From: Clostridia bacterium | GTDB taxonomy: Bacteria > Bacillota > Clostridia > Christensenellales > Aristaeellaceae | Length of the DNA: 64,000 nt | Assembly: GCA_017524725.1 (NCBI GenBank) | Contig: JAFXUZ010000075.1 | Coordinates: 1 to 64,000, forward strand | Reading direction: 5' to 3' | Part shown: in pieces, positions 33,570-42,125 of the stretch | Layout: every line of letters begins with the position of its first letter | How positions within the stretch are numbered: position 1 is the first letter of the stretch | The notes under the pieces: generated by a model | The model's database searches: none | Told to the model about the DNA's origin: nothing | The model's input: only the letters and a program-made list of their open reading frames with translations | Program-made: the position numbers and the translations under genes

Positions 33570-34596
33570 TTCGCCGTGCTGCATACCCGGCGGCAGCGGT
33601 GCTTTTGCGCTTCACCAGTTCCGGCAGGGCCAGGTAATGCTCCGGCGGCGCGTCCGCGTCCTCGGCGTGGCGGCGCAGGATATCGATCACCTTCTCTGCC
33701 ATCTCCATCCGCGGCTGGGCAACCGTAGTCAGACTCACCATGGGCAGGCCGGCGGCGTCGATCCCGTCGTATCCGATAACGGAGAACTCTTCGGGCACCT
33801 GTATCCCCGCTTCGGTCAGGGCCTGGATCACGCCCAGCGCCATCACGTCTTTCACGACAAAGGCTGCCGTGAACTCATCCCCGGATCCGAGCAGGCGCCG
33901 GCCCTGGAGGTAACCGGCCCGTATGGCGTCCGTGTCCGCCTCGCCGCTGAAAAATACCCGCGCCGGCTGTCCGATCTCCGACATCATACGGCGGTAAACG
34001 GTCAGTTTGCTTGAGCGGGAGCTTGATTTTTTGCTGTCGCAGACCATGGCGATGCGCCGGTGCCCGCTTTCGATCAGGGATCCGACAGCCGCCTGAGTGC
34101 CGGCGGCGCTGTCCGAACAGACATAATTGACGGAATCATCCGTCACTTTTCCTCCGAGAAAAACGACGGGGACACGGCCGCGCGTTATCTCCCGGATCCC
34201 GGATATATCTTCGGAAACCGGCGAAATGACGATCCCCATGGCCATGGAATCGATCAGATTCTGGATACACCACTTTTCCACGGCTGGGTCGTTGTCGGTG
34301 TCATACAGGATCAGGTGAAGGGCATACCGACGCGCGACTTCATTCAGTGATTTGTACATTTCACCGTAGATCGATGAGACATCCCGCAGGACGACGCCTA
34401 CGGAACTGGAGGTTTTGCGGGCAAGGCTGCGGGCGAGGATATTCGGCGTGTACCCGAGTTCTGCGGCTTTGCCAAGCACAAGCTTCTTGGTTTCCGTCCC
34501 GATGTCCGGATAATCGTTCAGGGCTTTTGATACTGCCGAGAGTGAGAGCCCCAACTCCCTGGCCAGCATCTGCATTGTGACCGGCTGCCGTGCCAT
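33565..34596 (-). CDS. LacI family transcriptional regulator
   Basis: A 343-residue repressor-type protein. The LacI HTH and hinge are clear: VTMQMLARELGLSLSAVSKALNDYPDIGTETKKLVL and ELGYTPNILARSLA. The periplasmic-binding-like effector domain follows (about 60-335: VGVVLRDVSS, GHRRIAMVCD, AFVVKDVMALGVIQAL, SVIGYDGIDAAGLP). It heads the operon encoding the transporter, isomerase and rapZ. A perfect palindrome at 34607-34620, downstream of its own promoter, implies autoregulation. The effector is unknown but presumably the imported sugar or its phosphate. Confidence 0.92.
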   Translation of the reverse strand: MARQPVTMQMLARELGLSLSAVSKALNDYPDIGTETKKLVLGKAAELGYTPNILARSLARKTSSSVGVVLRDVSSIYGEMYKSLNEVARRYALHLILYDTDNDPAVEKWCIQNLIDSMAMGIVISPVSEDISGIREITRGRVPVVFLGGKVTDDSVNYVCSDSAAGTQAAVGSLIESGHRRIAMVCDSKKSSSRSSKLTVYRRMMSEIGQPARVFFSGEADTDAIRAGYLQGRRLLGSGDEFTAAFVVKDVMALGVIQALTEAGIQVPEEFSVIGYDGIDAAGLPMVSLTTVAQPRMEMAEKVIDILRRHAEDADAPPEHYLALPELVKRKSTAAAGYAARRI

Positions 34597-34606
34597 ATAT
34601 TCTCTC

Positions 34607-34620
34607 CTAAAGCGCTTTAG
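34607..34620. promoter_or_regulatory. LacI-type operator CTAAAGCGCTTTAG
   Basis: A perfect 14-bp palindrome with central CG, as in LacI/GalR operators, 10 bases before the lacI-type start and just after the -10 element at 34636-34641. Binding there would block transcription of the whole operon. Confidence 0.8.
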
Positions 34621-34635
34621 TGAAACCTTGGGCTT

Positions 34636-34664
34636 AATATATCATAACTTTCTTCGGAAAGCAA
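34636..34664 (-). promoter_or_regulatory. Promoter of the LacI-FbpABC-like operon
   Basis: Reverse-strand TTGCTT (34659-34664), 17 bases, TATATT (34636-34641). The operator follows directly downstream. Confidence 0.65.
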
Positions 34665-34790
34665 CACTTTTTTTGTTATGACAGATTTGATAAATCCGTG
34701 GATTATCCGATAAAAACCGGAGCGTCATATGCCCTGAAAAAAAGCCCCCGCGCCACGGGACGCCGGCGTCCCGGGACACGGGGGGTCAGA

Positions 34791-35894
34791 TCAATAGAGG
34801 CGGTATTTCCCGCAAAGCATCAGGAGTGCGAAGAAATACAGGCAGTTGTCGTAATAGCGCCTTTCTCCCTTCCGCATGGGCAGGGAGGCGAAGCGCCTCA
34901 GCCACATGTCCGCCGTGCCGCTTTCCCCGGCGATCACCGAAGCGGCGCAGCAGGCGGTGATGGCGGTGGGGTGCATGGCGGGAGTTTCGGTGCGCGTCCC
35001 GTCCAGCAGCATGGCGCGGTAGTTTTCCTCCGGCAGTTCCCCGGCCAGGGTGACCTGGATCCGTTTGGCCAGGGCCTCATACCCGGGACGGGGACCGAAC
35101 CACAGGGTATCCAGGGCGATATTGAGCATCACGCGGTAGGCGTCGGAATACCAGGGGGCCTTTTTCCCGAACAGGAGCACCGGCGTTCCGTCGTACTTTG
35201 CGTATTCCGGACTGAGACCGGTGGAGGGGTGAGCGCTTTGGACGATGTAGCGCCGGCTGGCCTCGGAGGCTTCCAGCCAGAAAGCACGGTCCCCTTCGTC
35301 GGCCTCCTCGGCAAAAACGCGGTAAAAATGGGGCAGGTGGTAGCTGGGGTCGGTGAAATCCGCCTCCGGTACAAAACGGATCAGGCGGGTCTCGGGGTCC
35401 CACATGGGCCGGCCGCCGCTGATCTCATCCTGGTGCAGGCAGTGCCTGAGGATGGTGCGTGCGTCCCCCAGGTAATCGAACTGTCCGCCGCTTCCCCACC
35501 GGCGGTGCGCCAGGATCAGGGCCATGGCGAAATACTCTTCGCCGTCCGGGGCGGGTCCTTCCGCGTTATGCCTGCCCTCCGGGGATACGGACCAGGCGAA
35601 ATAGCCTTCATAGATCCCCGAGCGCTGCAGCATATACCTTAAGGAAAAACGCCAGAGCTTGTCGAACAGGTCCTGCCGGTCCATCTGGACGCACATCATC
35701 ATGCCGTAGCTCATGCCCTCGGTGCGGGCGTCGAGGTTGCCGGTGTCCTCAAGGAAACCTGCGTCCGGGTCTTTTTCGTGCCAGAAGCGTTCCGACGGGT
35801 CAAAAAAGACGGTGTCGAAGGCGGCCCGGACCCGGCGGTCTGTTTCCGCGTCCGAAAGGCCGGCCCGGGCAAGGAAGTTTTGAGTCCGAGTCAT
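34791..35894 (-). CDS. GH8 reducing-end xylose-releasing exo-oligoxylanase
   Basis: A 367-residue cytoplasmic enzyme without signal peptide. The GH8 signature DARTEGMSYGMMMCVQ holds the probable catalytic acid Glu59. Further blocks are IYEGYFAWSVSPEG, DGEEYFAMALILAHRRWG, SYHLPHFYRVFAEEA and APWYSDAYRVMLNIA. The length and motifs match Rex enzymes, which remove xylose from the reducing end of xylo-oligosaccharides, rather than GH8 endoglucanases. The ribosome site GGAGG precedes the ATG. It is the last gene of the binding-protein/permease/AraC operon, 19 bases after the regulator, so it probably degrades what that transporter brings in. Confidence 0.85.
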   Translation of the reverse strand: MTRTQNFLARAGLSDAETDRRVRAAFDTVFFDPSERFWHEKDPDAGFLEDTGNLDARTEGMSYGMMMCVQMDRQDLFDKLWRFSLRYMLQRSGIYEGYFAWSVSPEGRHNAEGPAPDGEEYFAMALILAHRRWGSGGQFDYLGDARTILRHCLHQDEISGGRPMWDPETRLIRFVPEADFTDPSYHLPHFYRVFAEEADEGDRAFWLEASEASRRYIVQSAHPSTGLSPEYAKYDGTPVLLFGKKAPWYSDAYRVMLNIALDTLWFGPRPGYEALAKRIQVTLAGELPEENYRAMLLDGTRTETPAMHPTAITACCAASVIAGESGTADMWLRRFASLPMRKGERRYYDNCLYFFALLMLCGKYRLY

Positions 35895-35913
35895 AAGCTT
35901 TCCTCCGTTTTAC

Positions 35914-36873
35914 TTAAGGCGAACCCTTCTGGTGGGTGTCCCACAGGGAGTCGATATCCGGCCCCGCCGTGGCGGAGGTGGTATAGATCACCCGGAATTG
36001 GGTGGGGGTGCAGTTCTTATGCTGCCGGAAGACCCGGTTGAAGGTCGCCATGCTGGCAAAGCCGGAGGCGAGGGCTACCTTCCGCACCGAACGGTTGGTG
36101 CGGATCAGCAGGTCCGTCGCCGCGTTCAGCCTCCGGATGGTCAGGTAATCGGAGAAAGACATGCCGGCGAAGCTTTTGAACACCCGGGAAAAATAGTATT
36201 TGGAGAACCCGGCGAAATCCGCGACCTGCTCCAGGGAGATCTCCTCCATGTAGTGTTCGTTGATGTAGGTGATTGCGCTGTTCATGATGGGCGATTCGAT
36301 GTTGAAGCGGCTGTTTTCACCGCCGGGCGCCATGCGCTGCAGGTATTCCCGGCCCAGCAGGGCATAGACCTGCATCAGCCAGGAATAACACTGCAGGTTC
36401 CACATCGGCTCCTGCCGGTAATAGCAGTCGATCACGCTGCGCAGAAGGACGGACACCTTCCTGCGGGTCTCGGTGTCCTCCTTCAGGTAGATCGGCGAGC
36501 GCAGGAACGGTTCGATGCTGGGCATATCTCTCAGGCACAGGAGCGGGGTAGGCTCAAACAGGAACAGGTGCCTTGAGATCTCGCCGGTCTCGGTCAGCGC
36601 GTGGGGATAGCCCGACGGGATGATCAGGATCTCTCCCGCCTTGACGTGATAGGTCCTTTCCGGCAGCTGGTAGGCGGATACGCCGGAGTCGGGCATGATG
36701 ATCTCGACGGCGGAATGCATGTGGCTGTCGAAATGCGCTTCCACGTCCGATGCCCAGATCCTGATGGACGAATGCCCCACATAAGTGATGTATTCCTGCC
36801 GGCCCTTCAGGATGCGGAACCCGTCGGGGAAACGGCTTTGCGGATTGATCTCCTCCCGGATGTTCTCTTCCAT
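35914..36873 (-). CDS. AraC family transcriptional regulator
   Basis: A 319-residue regulator. An N-terminal cupin-like sensor (about 35-120: HFDSHMHSAVEIIMPDSG, YHVKAGEILIIPSGYPHALTETG) is followed by a linker and a C-terminal double HTH (about 215-310: ISLEQVADFAGFSKYYFSRVFKSFAGMSFSDYLTIRRLNAA, VRKVALASGFASMATFNRVFRQHKNCTPTQFR). It lies between the extended permease and GH8 genes in one operon, so it is the likely regulator of xylo-oligosaccharide use. Confidence 0.9.
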   Translation of the reverse strand: MEENIREEINPQSRFPDGFRILKGRQEYITYVGHSSIRIWASDVEAHFDSHMHSAVEIIMPDSGVSAYQLPERTYHVKAGEILIIPSGYPHALTETGEISRHLFLFEPTPLLCLRDMPSIEPFLRSPIYLKEDTETRRKVSVLLRSVIDCYYRQEPMWNLQCYSWLMQVYALLGREYLQRMAPGGENSRFNIESPIMNSAITYINEHYMEEISLEQVADFAGFSKYYFSRVFKSFAGMSFSDYLTIRRLNAATDLLIRTNRSVRKVALASGFASMATFNRVFRQHKNCTPTQFRVIYTTSATAGPDIDSLWDTHQKGSP

Positions 36874-36903
36874 TTCGGCTTCCTCACTCCTGTTAAAGCG
36901 GGA

Positions 36904-38985
36904 TCAGCCCTTGACGCTGCCCAGGGCCATGCCGGTAACAAAGTACCGCTGCAGGAAGGGGTAAATGATCAGGATGGGCAGGGCGGTCACGACCGTCGTG
37001 GCGCACTGCACGGTCCTGGGGGATACGCTCTGCCTTGCCAGTTCGTTGGCGGCGTCCAGGCTGCCGTTGGCCAGGTTGGACTGCTGGCCCGCGGTATTGA
37101 TCTTGCCCATCAGGTAATACTGGAGCGTGTCCAGCTTGCGGTTGTTCGGGATGTAGAGCATGGTGTCAAACCAGGAGTTCCAGGCGCCCACGGCCACGAA
37201 CAGCGCCACCGTCGCCATGACCGGCATGCACAGCGGGAAGATGATCTGCCAGTAGATCCTGATGTCCCCCGCGCCGTCGATCCGGGCGGATTCCACCAGC
37301 GCGTCCGGCAGGCCTATGATGTATGTGCGGATGATGATCATGTTGAAGCAGGAGAACATCGTCGGGATGATGTAGACCCAGAACGTGTCCGACAGGCCCA
37401 GCGTTTTGCTGATCAGCAGGAAGTTCGGGATCAGGCCCGCATTGACATACATGGTGAAAACCATGATCAGGGTGATGAACTTGCGCAGCACATATTCCTT
37501 GCGGGACAGCGCGAAAGCCAGCATGCCGGTCCAGAAGAGGTTCAATACGGTGGTGATGATGGTCTTGGCGGCGGAAACACCGGCAGCCCGGAAGAGCGTG
37601 TTCGACAGGATCTGCTTATAGCTGTCCATGCTGAACTGCCTGGGCCAGATGCCGATCCCTCCGCGGGCGGCGTCCGTGCCGTCGTTGAAGGAGTAGGCCA
37701 CGGTATTCAATACCGGATACAGGGTAATGAACATCATGAAAAGCAGGAAGAGAACGTTGAAGATCGGGAAGCCCAGGTCCCTTTCATAACGGAAGTAGTA
37801 CAGCAGCACGAACAGAAGGATGATGAGCAGTGCCAGCGACACGTAGAACACGGCCCGCCATACCGCAAAGCCGCCCTGCTTTTCCGGGAAGGAGACGGTC
37901 ACGGTCTTTGCGCTGTTGCCCTTGCCGATGACGTAGGAGAATTTGTCCGTCGGCGCGGCGCCGGCATCCTGTGCCTCGTCATCTGACATTGCGCCGGTCG
38001 CGAGATCTGTGGCGACGGTCAGGTCGCTGACGACCACGATCTCGTCGTTCTTTTTGTTGATCAGGACGGACATTGTCATGATCCCCGCCAGCATCAGTCC
38101 GGCGACGAAAAGCGAAGCGATCCTGATCTGACGGCGGCGGAGCGGGGTGGTCGCGCCGGAATCCCAGTTGGCGCGCTTGAGCTGGACCGTCAGCACCACG
38201 GCCGCGGCGATCAGTACGGCGATCATTGCCAGGCGGATCATACGCAGGAAGGTTTTATGGTTTTCCATCGCCGCGATCTGGCCCTTGCTGCCGCGGGACA
38301 GACGGATCGCCTGGTCGGAGTCGTAACCGAAATTGTAGATCTCCAGCCCGTTCAGCATTTCCGTCAGTGTCTCGCGGTCCGCCTGTGTAAGCCCGCTCAG
38401 CTCCGGCGTGCCGCTGAGCTCGTCCAGGGAGATGAAATGCGCCTCGATCCCCTTTTTCTTAAGCTTTCCAATGGTGTCATCCAGCGCGTTTCTCTGGGAA
38501 ACGGCGACGTAGAGGCCCTTGCCCTCCTTCACGTCCAGGGGGATCAGCTGCTTATAGCTCTTCATGGCCGCCGCGTATTCATCGGCCTCGTCCTCCGGGC
38601 AGTAAACCAGCCAGTAGAGCTTATCGGATTCCTTGCCGGTCTGCTGGCCCACCTCCTGCAGCACATACAGGTGCCTGCCGTCGACGGTCGCCGTGCCGTA
38701 CCGGTCGGTCATTTGCAGTTTATTGGTCAGTTCGATGCGCTCGGCGCCCATCGCCTCCTGCATCACCCGGGTGCTCTCATTCACCTTCAGGATGGAAACA
38801 GAGCGGCTCTGGGATGCGATGATCAGCATGATCAGCGCCAGGATCAGCACCGTGGCGGCAGTCAGGCTCCAGCGCCGCTGTGTCGGGCTCATCCTTGCGC
38901 CGCGGCGCAGCGTATCGGGGATCTCCCGTATTCCCCGCGTATCTCCCATCAGTTCCTGAGGAGTTTTTTCGGCTTTTTTGCTCAC
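36904..38985 (-). CDS. LplC/YtcP-type ABC permease with a large N-terminal extension
   Basis: A 693-residue protein. The C-terminal 280 residues form a normal carbohydrate permease (FALSRKEYVLRK, EAA loop ESARIDGAGDIRIYWQIIFPLCMP, ending FVTGMALGSVKG as in LplC/YtcP). The first 410 residues are extra: a TM segment (about 38-58), a soluble extracytoplasmic stretch of about 190 residues, TM segments near 255-275 and 300-320, a short loop with an acidic patch, and a TM near 385-410. Ordinary family members are about 290-300 residues. The GTG at 38985 was chosen because AAGGAGG lies 7 bases upstream; the frame extends further to 39015. No stop or frameshift separates the parts. Confidence 0.82.
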   Translation of the reverse strand: MSKKAEKTPQELMGDTRGIREIPDTLRRGARMSPTQRRWSLTAATVLILALIMLIIASQSRSVSILKVNESTRVMQEAMGAERIELTNKLQMTDRYGTATVDGRHLYVLQEVGQQTGKESDKLYWLVYCPEDEADEYAAAMKSYKQLIPLDVKEGKGLYVAVSQRNALDDTIGKLKKKGIEAHFISLDELSGTPELSGLTQADRETLTEMLNGLEIYNFGYDSDQAIRLSRGSKGQIAAMENHKTFLRMIRLAMIAVLIAAAVVLTVQLKRANWDSGATTPLRRRQIRIASLFVAGLMLAGIMTMSVLINKKNDEIVVVSDLTVATDLATGAMSDDEAQDAGAAPTDKFSYVIGKGNSAKTVTVSFPEKQGGFAVWRAVFYVSLALLIILLFVLLYYFRYERDLGFPIFNVLFLLFMMFITLYPVLNTVAYSFNDGTDAARGGIGIWPRQFSMDSYKQILSNTLFRAAGVSAAKTIITTVLNLFWTGMLAFALSRKEYVLRKFITLIMVFTMYVNAGLIPNFLLISKTLGLSDTFWVYIIPTMFSCFNMIIIRTYIIGLPDALVESARIDGAGDIRIYWQIIFPLCMPVMATVALFVAVGAWNSWFDTMLYIPNNRKLDTLQYYLMGKINTAGQQSNLANGSLDAANELARQSVSPRTVQCATTVVTALPILIIYPFLQRYFVTGMALGSVKG

Positions 38986-39011
38986 ATGAATTCCTCCTTC
39001 CCTGTTTCCCG

Positions 39012-40013
39012 TCACAGCAGCGAATCGTCGCTGAGGCGTTTCGAGATGAAGTTGGCGCCAGTGAGCAGCACGATGGCGACGATGCTCTTGAAGATACCCG
39101 CCGCCGTGGCCAGACCGTAGTCGATCTGTTTGCCGGTGCCGTATTCCAGAACATACAAGTCTATCGTATAGGCGACCTGCTGGGTCCCGCTGGATTTGAG
39201 CAGGTACTGTATCTCAAAACCGGTATCCAGCAAGTGCCCTATATTCATGATCATCAGGATGATAAAGGTGGAGCGGATTCCGGGCAGCGTCACATGAAGT
39301 ATACGCTGGAGCCGGCCGGCGCCGTCGATGGAAGCGGCCTCGTAAAGGCACGGATCGATCCCCGTCATGGCGGAGATATAGATGATGGTGCCCCAGCCGA
39401 CCTCCTTCCATACGTTGATCACGCCGACGATCCACCAGAAATATTTGGCCTGTCCCAGCCAGTCCGGCCCTTCCTGAAGCATGCCGGTAGAGAGCAGGAG
39501 GCTGTTGAGGGGACCCGGGGTCCTTTCATTGCTGTCAAAGATGATCTTGGCCATGCCGACCACGATCACCATACTAAGGAAGTGGGGGAGGTATGTGACC
39601 GTCTGCACGGTCCGCTTGTAGGCTTTCTGCCTCACCTCGTTCAGCAGCACCGCCAGAAGGACCGACGATACGGTGCCCATCACCAGGTTGATGAGGCTCA
39701 TGGCGAGGGTGTTCCGGATCGCGCCTGTAAAGGGGATCGCGCCCGGCTTGAAAAGGTTGATGAAGTTGTTGAAACCGTAATTTGCCGGGCTGTCCCCGCG
39801 CAGGAAGGCGATCAGGGTGCCCCGTTCGTTGCTGATATCCTTGAACGCGTTTGACCAGCCGAACAGCGGCACATAGTTGAACAGGAGAACATACAGCAGC
39901 ATCGGAACGGACATGAGCGCCAGCTGCCATTGCCCGCAGAGCCGACGGAGAAAGCCGGCCCTGACTTGTTTGGGAGTGCGATCGGTTCCGGGATTTTTTG
40001 CTATGCCGGTCAT
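39012..40013 (-). CDS. LplB/YteP-type ABC sugar permease
   Basis: A 333-residue membrane protein with about six TM segments. It has the typical start LCGQWQLALMSVPMLLYVLLFNYVPLFGWSNAFKD, NTLAMSLINLVMG and the EAA loop YEAASIDGAGRLQRILHVTLPGI. It ends FISKRLSDDSLL as in the LplB family, which transports oligosaccharides with an LplA-like binding protein. The start at 40013 follows AAGGAG 10 bases upstream; the longer frame has no site. Confidence 0.92.
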   Translation of the reverse strand: MTGIAKNPGTDRTPKQVRAGFLRRLCGQWQLALMSVPMLLYVLLFNYVPLFGWSNAFKDISNERGTLIAFLRGDSPANYGFNNFINLFKPGAIPFTGAIRNTLAMSLINLVMGTVSSVLLAVLLNEVRQKAYKRTVQTVTYLPHFLSMVIVVGMAKIIFDSNERTPGPLNSLLLSTGMLQEGPDWLGQAKYFWWIVGVINVWKEVGWGTIIYISAMTGIDPCLYEAASIDGAGRLQRILHVTLPGIRSTFIILMIMNIGHLLDTGFEIQYLLKSSGTQQVAYTIDLYVLEYGTGKQIDYGLATAAGIFKSIVAIVLLTGANFISKRLSDDSLL

Positions 40014-40083
40014 GCCCAGGACTCCTTTCCGAAAAACCAGAGGGGAGAGAAGTCCTCTCCCCTCTGTCATGGATCATGGCTGA

Positions 40084-41811
40084 TTACTTGTTGTCAAGGA
40101 CCTTGTGAGCCTCAGCAAGAACGGCATCCTGCATGAAGGCGGCGAATTCGTCGGCATAGGGGGTGATCTCGGCGACGAAAGCATCCCACAGGGCGTCGAA
40201 TTCATCGGGGCTGCACATGATCAGCTTCGGCAGCTGCTCATCCTGGACCTTCAGGAAGTTGTCGTGCGCGGTGGTAACGGGCGTATAGTCGATCTGCCAG
40301 GCTTCGCCGTAGGGAGCCAGGTCGATGGGCGCGTTCACGAAGTCAGCGAACTTGGCATAGCCGTAGGCGGCCAGGAATTCCTTGTCGTAATCGTTCATCA
40401 GACCGAACACGATCTCGTCCTGGTTGGCGGGCTCCCAGCAGTTGCCGGCCTTGACGACCTTGTCGCCCACCTGGATGTCGTTCATGATCCAGCCCTGCTT
40501 CTTGGGGCTGCTCTGGAAGAAGCCGTCCGCCTTGTTGGCCAGCTTCCACTGGGAGTTCTGGGTGTTGGCATACTGTTCTTCGGTCATGTTCAGGCGGCCG
40601 TCGTCGGTGATGTAATAGTCTTCACCCTCGACGCCCCAGTTGAGGAGCAGCTGCCATTCATCGGACAGCAGTTCTTCCCACATCGCCACAATGCGTTCCG
40701 GGCACTGGCAGCTGGTGGAGATGCCGAAGCCGCGGCGGACATTGGGCAGGGAGCCGTTCAGGTAGTGGTCTTCGATCTCGACGCCGTTCACATAGTCGGG
40801 ATCGTACACGAGGCCCAGAGCCACGTAGGTGCGGTCATACATCTTGGCGTCCGTCAGCGCGGAGGTGGCGGTGCCGAAGTCCCAGGCCTGGTCGAACATG
40901 CCCAGCACGGTGCCGTTGGAAATGGCGGCGATATACTGGTCATAGCTCATGGTGAAGGTGCTGCGGTCGATGAGGCCGGCATTGTACATTTCGTTCAGTT
41001 TCTTGTAGTAGGCCTTGGCGTAGGGCTTGTCGATGAAGGTCTCGGTCTTGAATTCCACGGAGGGATCGTTGCCGGTCACTTCGTAGTTCTGGTCGGTCAC
41101 GCAGATGTACACTTCACCGTCGTTCGGGCGGCCCATCAGGTGCTGCACGGGGTTGATCAGGCAGAAGTGGCGCCAGTCTTCGCACAGGATGGCGAAACCG
41201 GTGTAGGGAGTGCCGTTTTCGTCGGTGGGGTTGGCGTCCAGGAAGCGCTCGAGCAGGTCGAAGTACTGATCCATGGTCTTGATCTCGGGATAGTCATCCC
41301 AGGCCAGGACCTGCTTCTGGATGAAGAAGGCGGGGCCGCCGACGGACAGGGCGATCTGGGGGCCATCCGGCAGGCCGTAGTTGGGAACGATGTAGAGCAC
41401 GTCCTTGCCTTCGGCGTTCTTTTCGATCAGGCGGGCCTTCTGGGGCTCGATGTGGGCCCACAGGCGGGGGGTCTTTTCGGGGCTGATGTAGTCCAGCAGG
41501 TTGATCAGGGCGCCGCCGCTGATGATCAGGTCAGCGCTGTTGCCGCCGTCGAACAGGTCCGGATAGGAGCCGCTCGCAAGACGGGTGCTCAGGGTCTGGT
41601 CCAGATCGCCGGTGAGGTAGGTGAAGTTGAACTTGATGCCGAACTTCTCCTCGATCAGCTTGTAGATCTTGTTGTCTTCCGTGGGCTGGTCGCCGGGATC
41701 GCCGCGGAACACGGTCAGTGTGATGGGTTCGGGGGCGTCGTCGGCCAGGGCCACGGCTGCCAGGGAGGTGAGAAGGGCCAGGGTCAGCAGGATGGACAGG
41801 AACCTTTTCAT
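40084..41811 (-). CDS. Extracellular sugar-binding protein (LplA-like)
   Basis: A 575-residue family 1 solute-binding protein of the large LplA type (EPITLTVFRGDPGDQPTEDNKIYKLIEEKFGIKF, DLDQTLSTRLASGSYPDLF, RRGFGISTSCQCPERIVAMWEELLSDE, YGYAKFADFVNAPIDLAPYGEAW). The signal peptide (1-23, cleavage after ALA) has no lipobox cysteine, which is odd for a Gram-positive binding protein that normally needs a lipid anchor. It is first in the operon with the two permeases, AraC regulator and GH8 enzyme; xylo-oligosaccharides are the inferred ligand. Confidence 0.9.
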   Translation of the reverse strand: MKRFLSILLTLALLTSLAAVALADDAPEPITLTVFRGDPGDQPTEDNKIYKLIEEKFGIKFNFTYLTGDLDQTLSTRLASGSYPDLFDGGNSADLIISGGALINLLDYISPEKTPRLWAHIEPQKARLIEKNAEGKDVLYIVPNYGLPDGPQIALSVGGPAFFIQKQVLAWDDYPEIKTMDQYFDLLERFLDANPTDENGTPYTGFAILCEDWRHFCLINPVQHLMGRPNDGEVYICVTDQNYEVTGNDPSVEFKTETFIDKPYAKAYYKKLNEMYNAGLIDRSTFTMSYDQYIAAISNGTVLGMFDQAWDFGTATSALTDAKMYDRTYVALGLVYDPDYVNGVEIEDHYLNGSLPNVRRGFGISTSCQCPERIVAMWEELLSDEWQLLLNWGVEGEDYYITDDGRLNMTEEQYANTQNSQWKLANKADGFFQSSPKKQGWIMNDIQVGDKVVKAGNCWEPANQDEIVFGLMNDYDKEFLAAYGYAKFADFVNAPIDLAPYGEAWQIDYTPVTTAHDNFLKVQDEQLPKLIMCSPDEFDALWDAFVAEITPYADEFAAFMQDAVLAEAHKVLDNK

Positions 41812-41863
41812 CGTTTTCTCCTCCTTATGTGATTGGTGCTGTACAGGGATATCTGATACTCAT

Positions 41864-41892
41864 ATTATATCGGCGCGACGGGTCATTTGCAA
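41864..41892 (-). promoter_or_regulatory. Promoter of the oligosaccharide transport operon
   Basis: Reverse-strand TTGCAA (41887-41892), 17 bases, TATAAT (41864-41869), about 50 bases before the binding-protein start. Confidence 0.7.
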
Positions 41893-42079
41893 CGGAATAT
41901 TGATTCATTTTATATCATATATTGCTTTGACATGGTCGAATATTGCACTATGTGGTCAAATACAGCACATTACAAACAATTCCAAATGGCTAAAAATGAG
42001 AAGGGTGCCATGGGATGCGAAAACCGGGGGGAGACGGTAAAAAAACGGCTGAGTCCATGCCGTGAAGCCCGGGACGCAT

Positions 42080-42108
42080 AAAAAAACCGCCCTCCCGGGG
42101 GAGGACGG
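42080..42108 (-). terminator. Terminator of the PAP2 gene
   Basis: CCGCCCTCC (42087-42095) pairs with GGAGGACGG (42100-42108), one mismatch, followed on the reverse strand by seven T (42080-42086). Confidence 0.85.
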
Positions 42109-42125
42109 CAGGGCTTCGGAGACGG

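Larger units (their letters stand above)
41812..42125. other. Intergenic region with the sugar-operon promoter and a PAP2 terminator
   Basis: The 314 bases hold the promoter at 41864-41892 and the PAP2 terminator at 42080-42108. The AT-rich middle (about 41900-41990) shows no gene, but it could hold the AraC-type operator. Confidence 0.55.

Noticed and set aside
40105..41832. Forward open frame of 575 codons opposite the sugar-binding protein
   Set aside because: Antisense shadow of the LplA-like protein; Val/Gly/Ala-rich with no domain.
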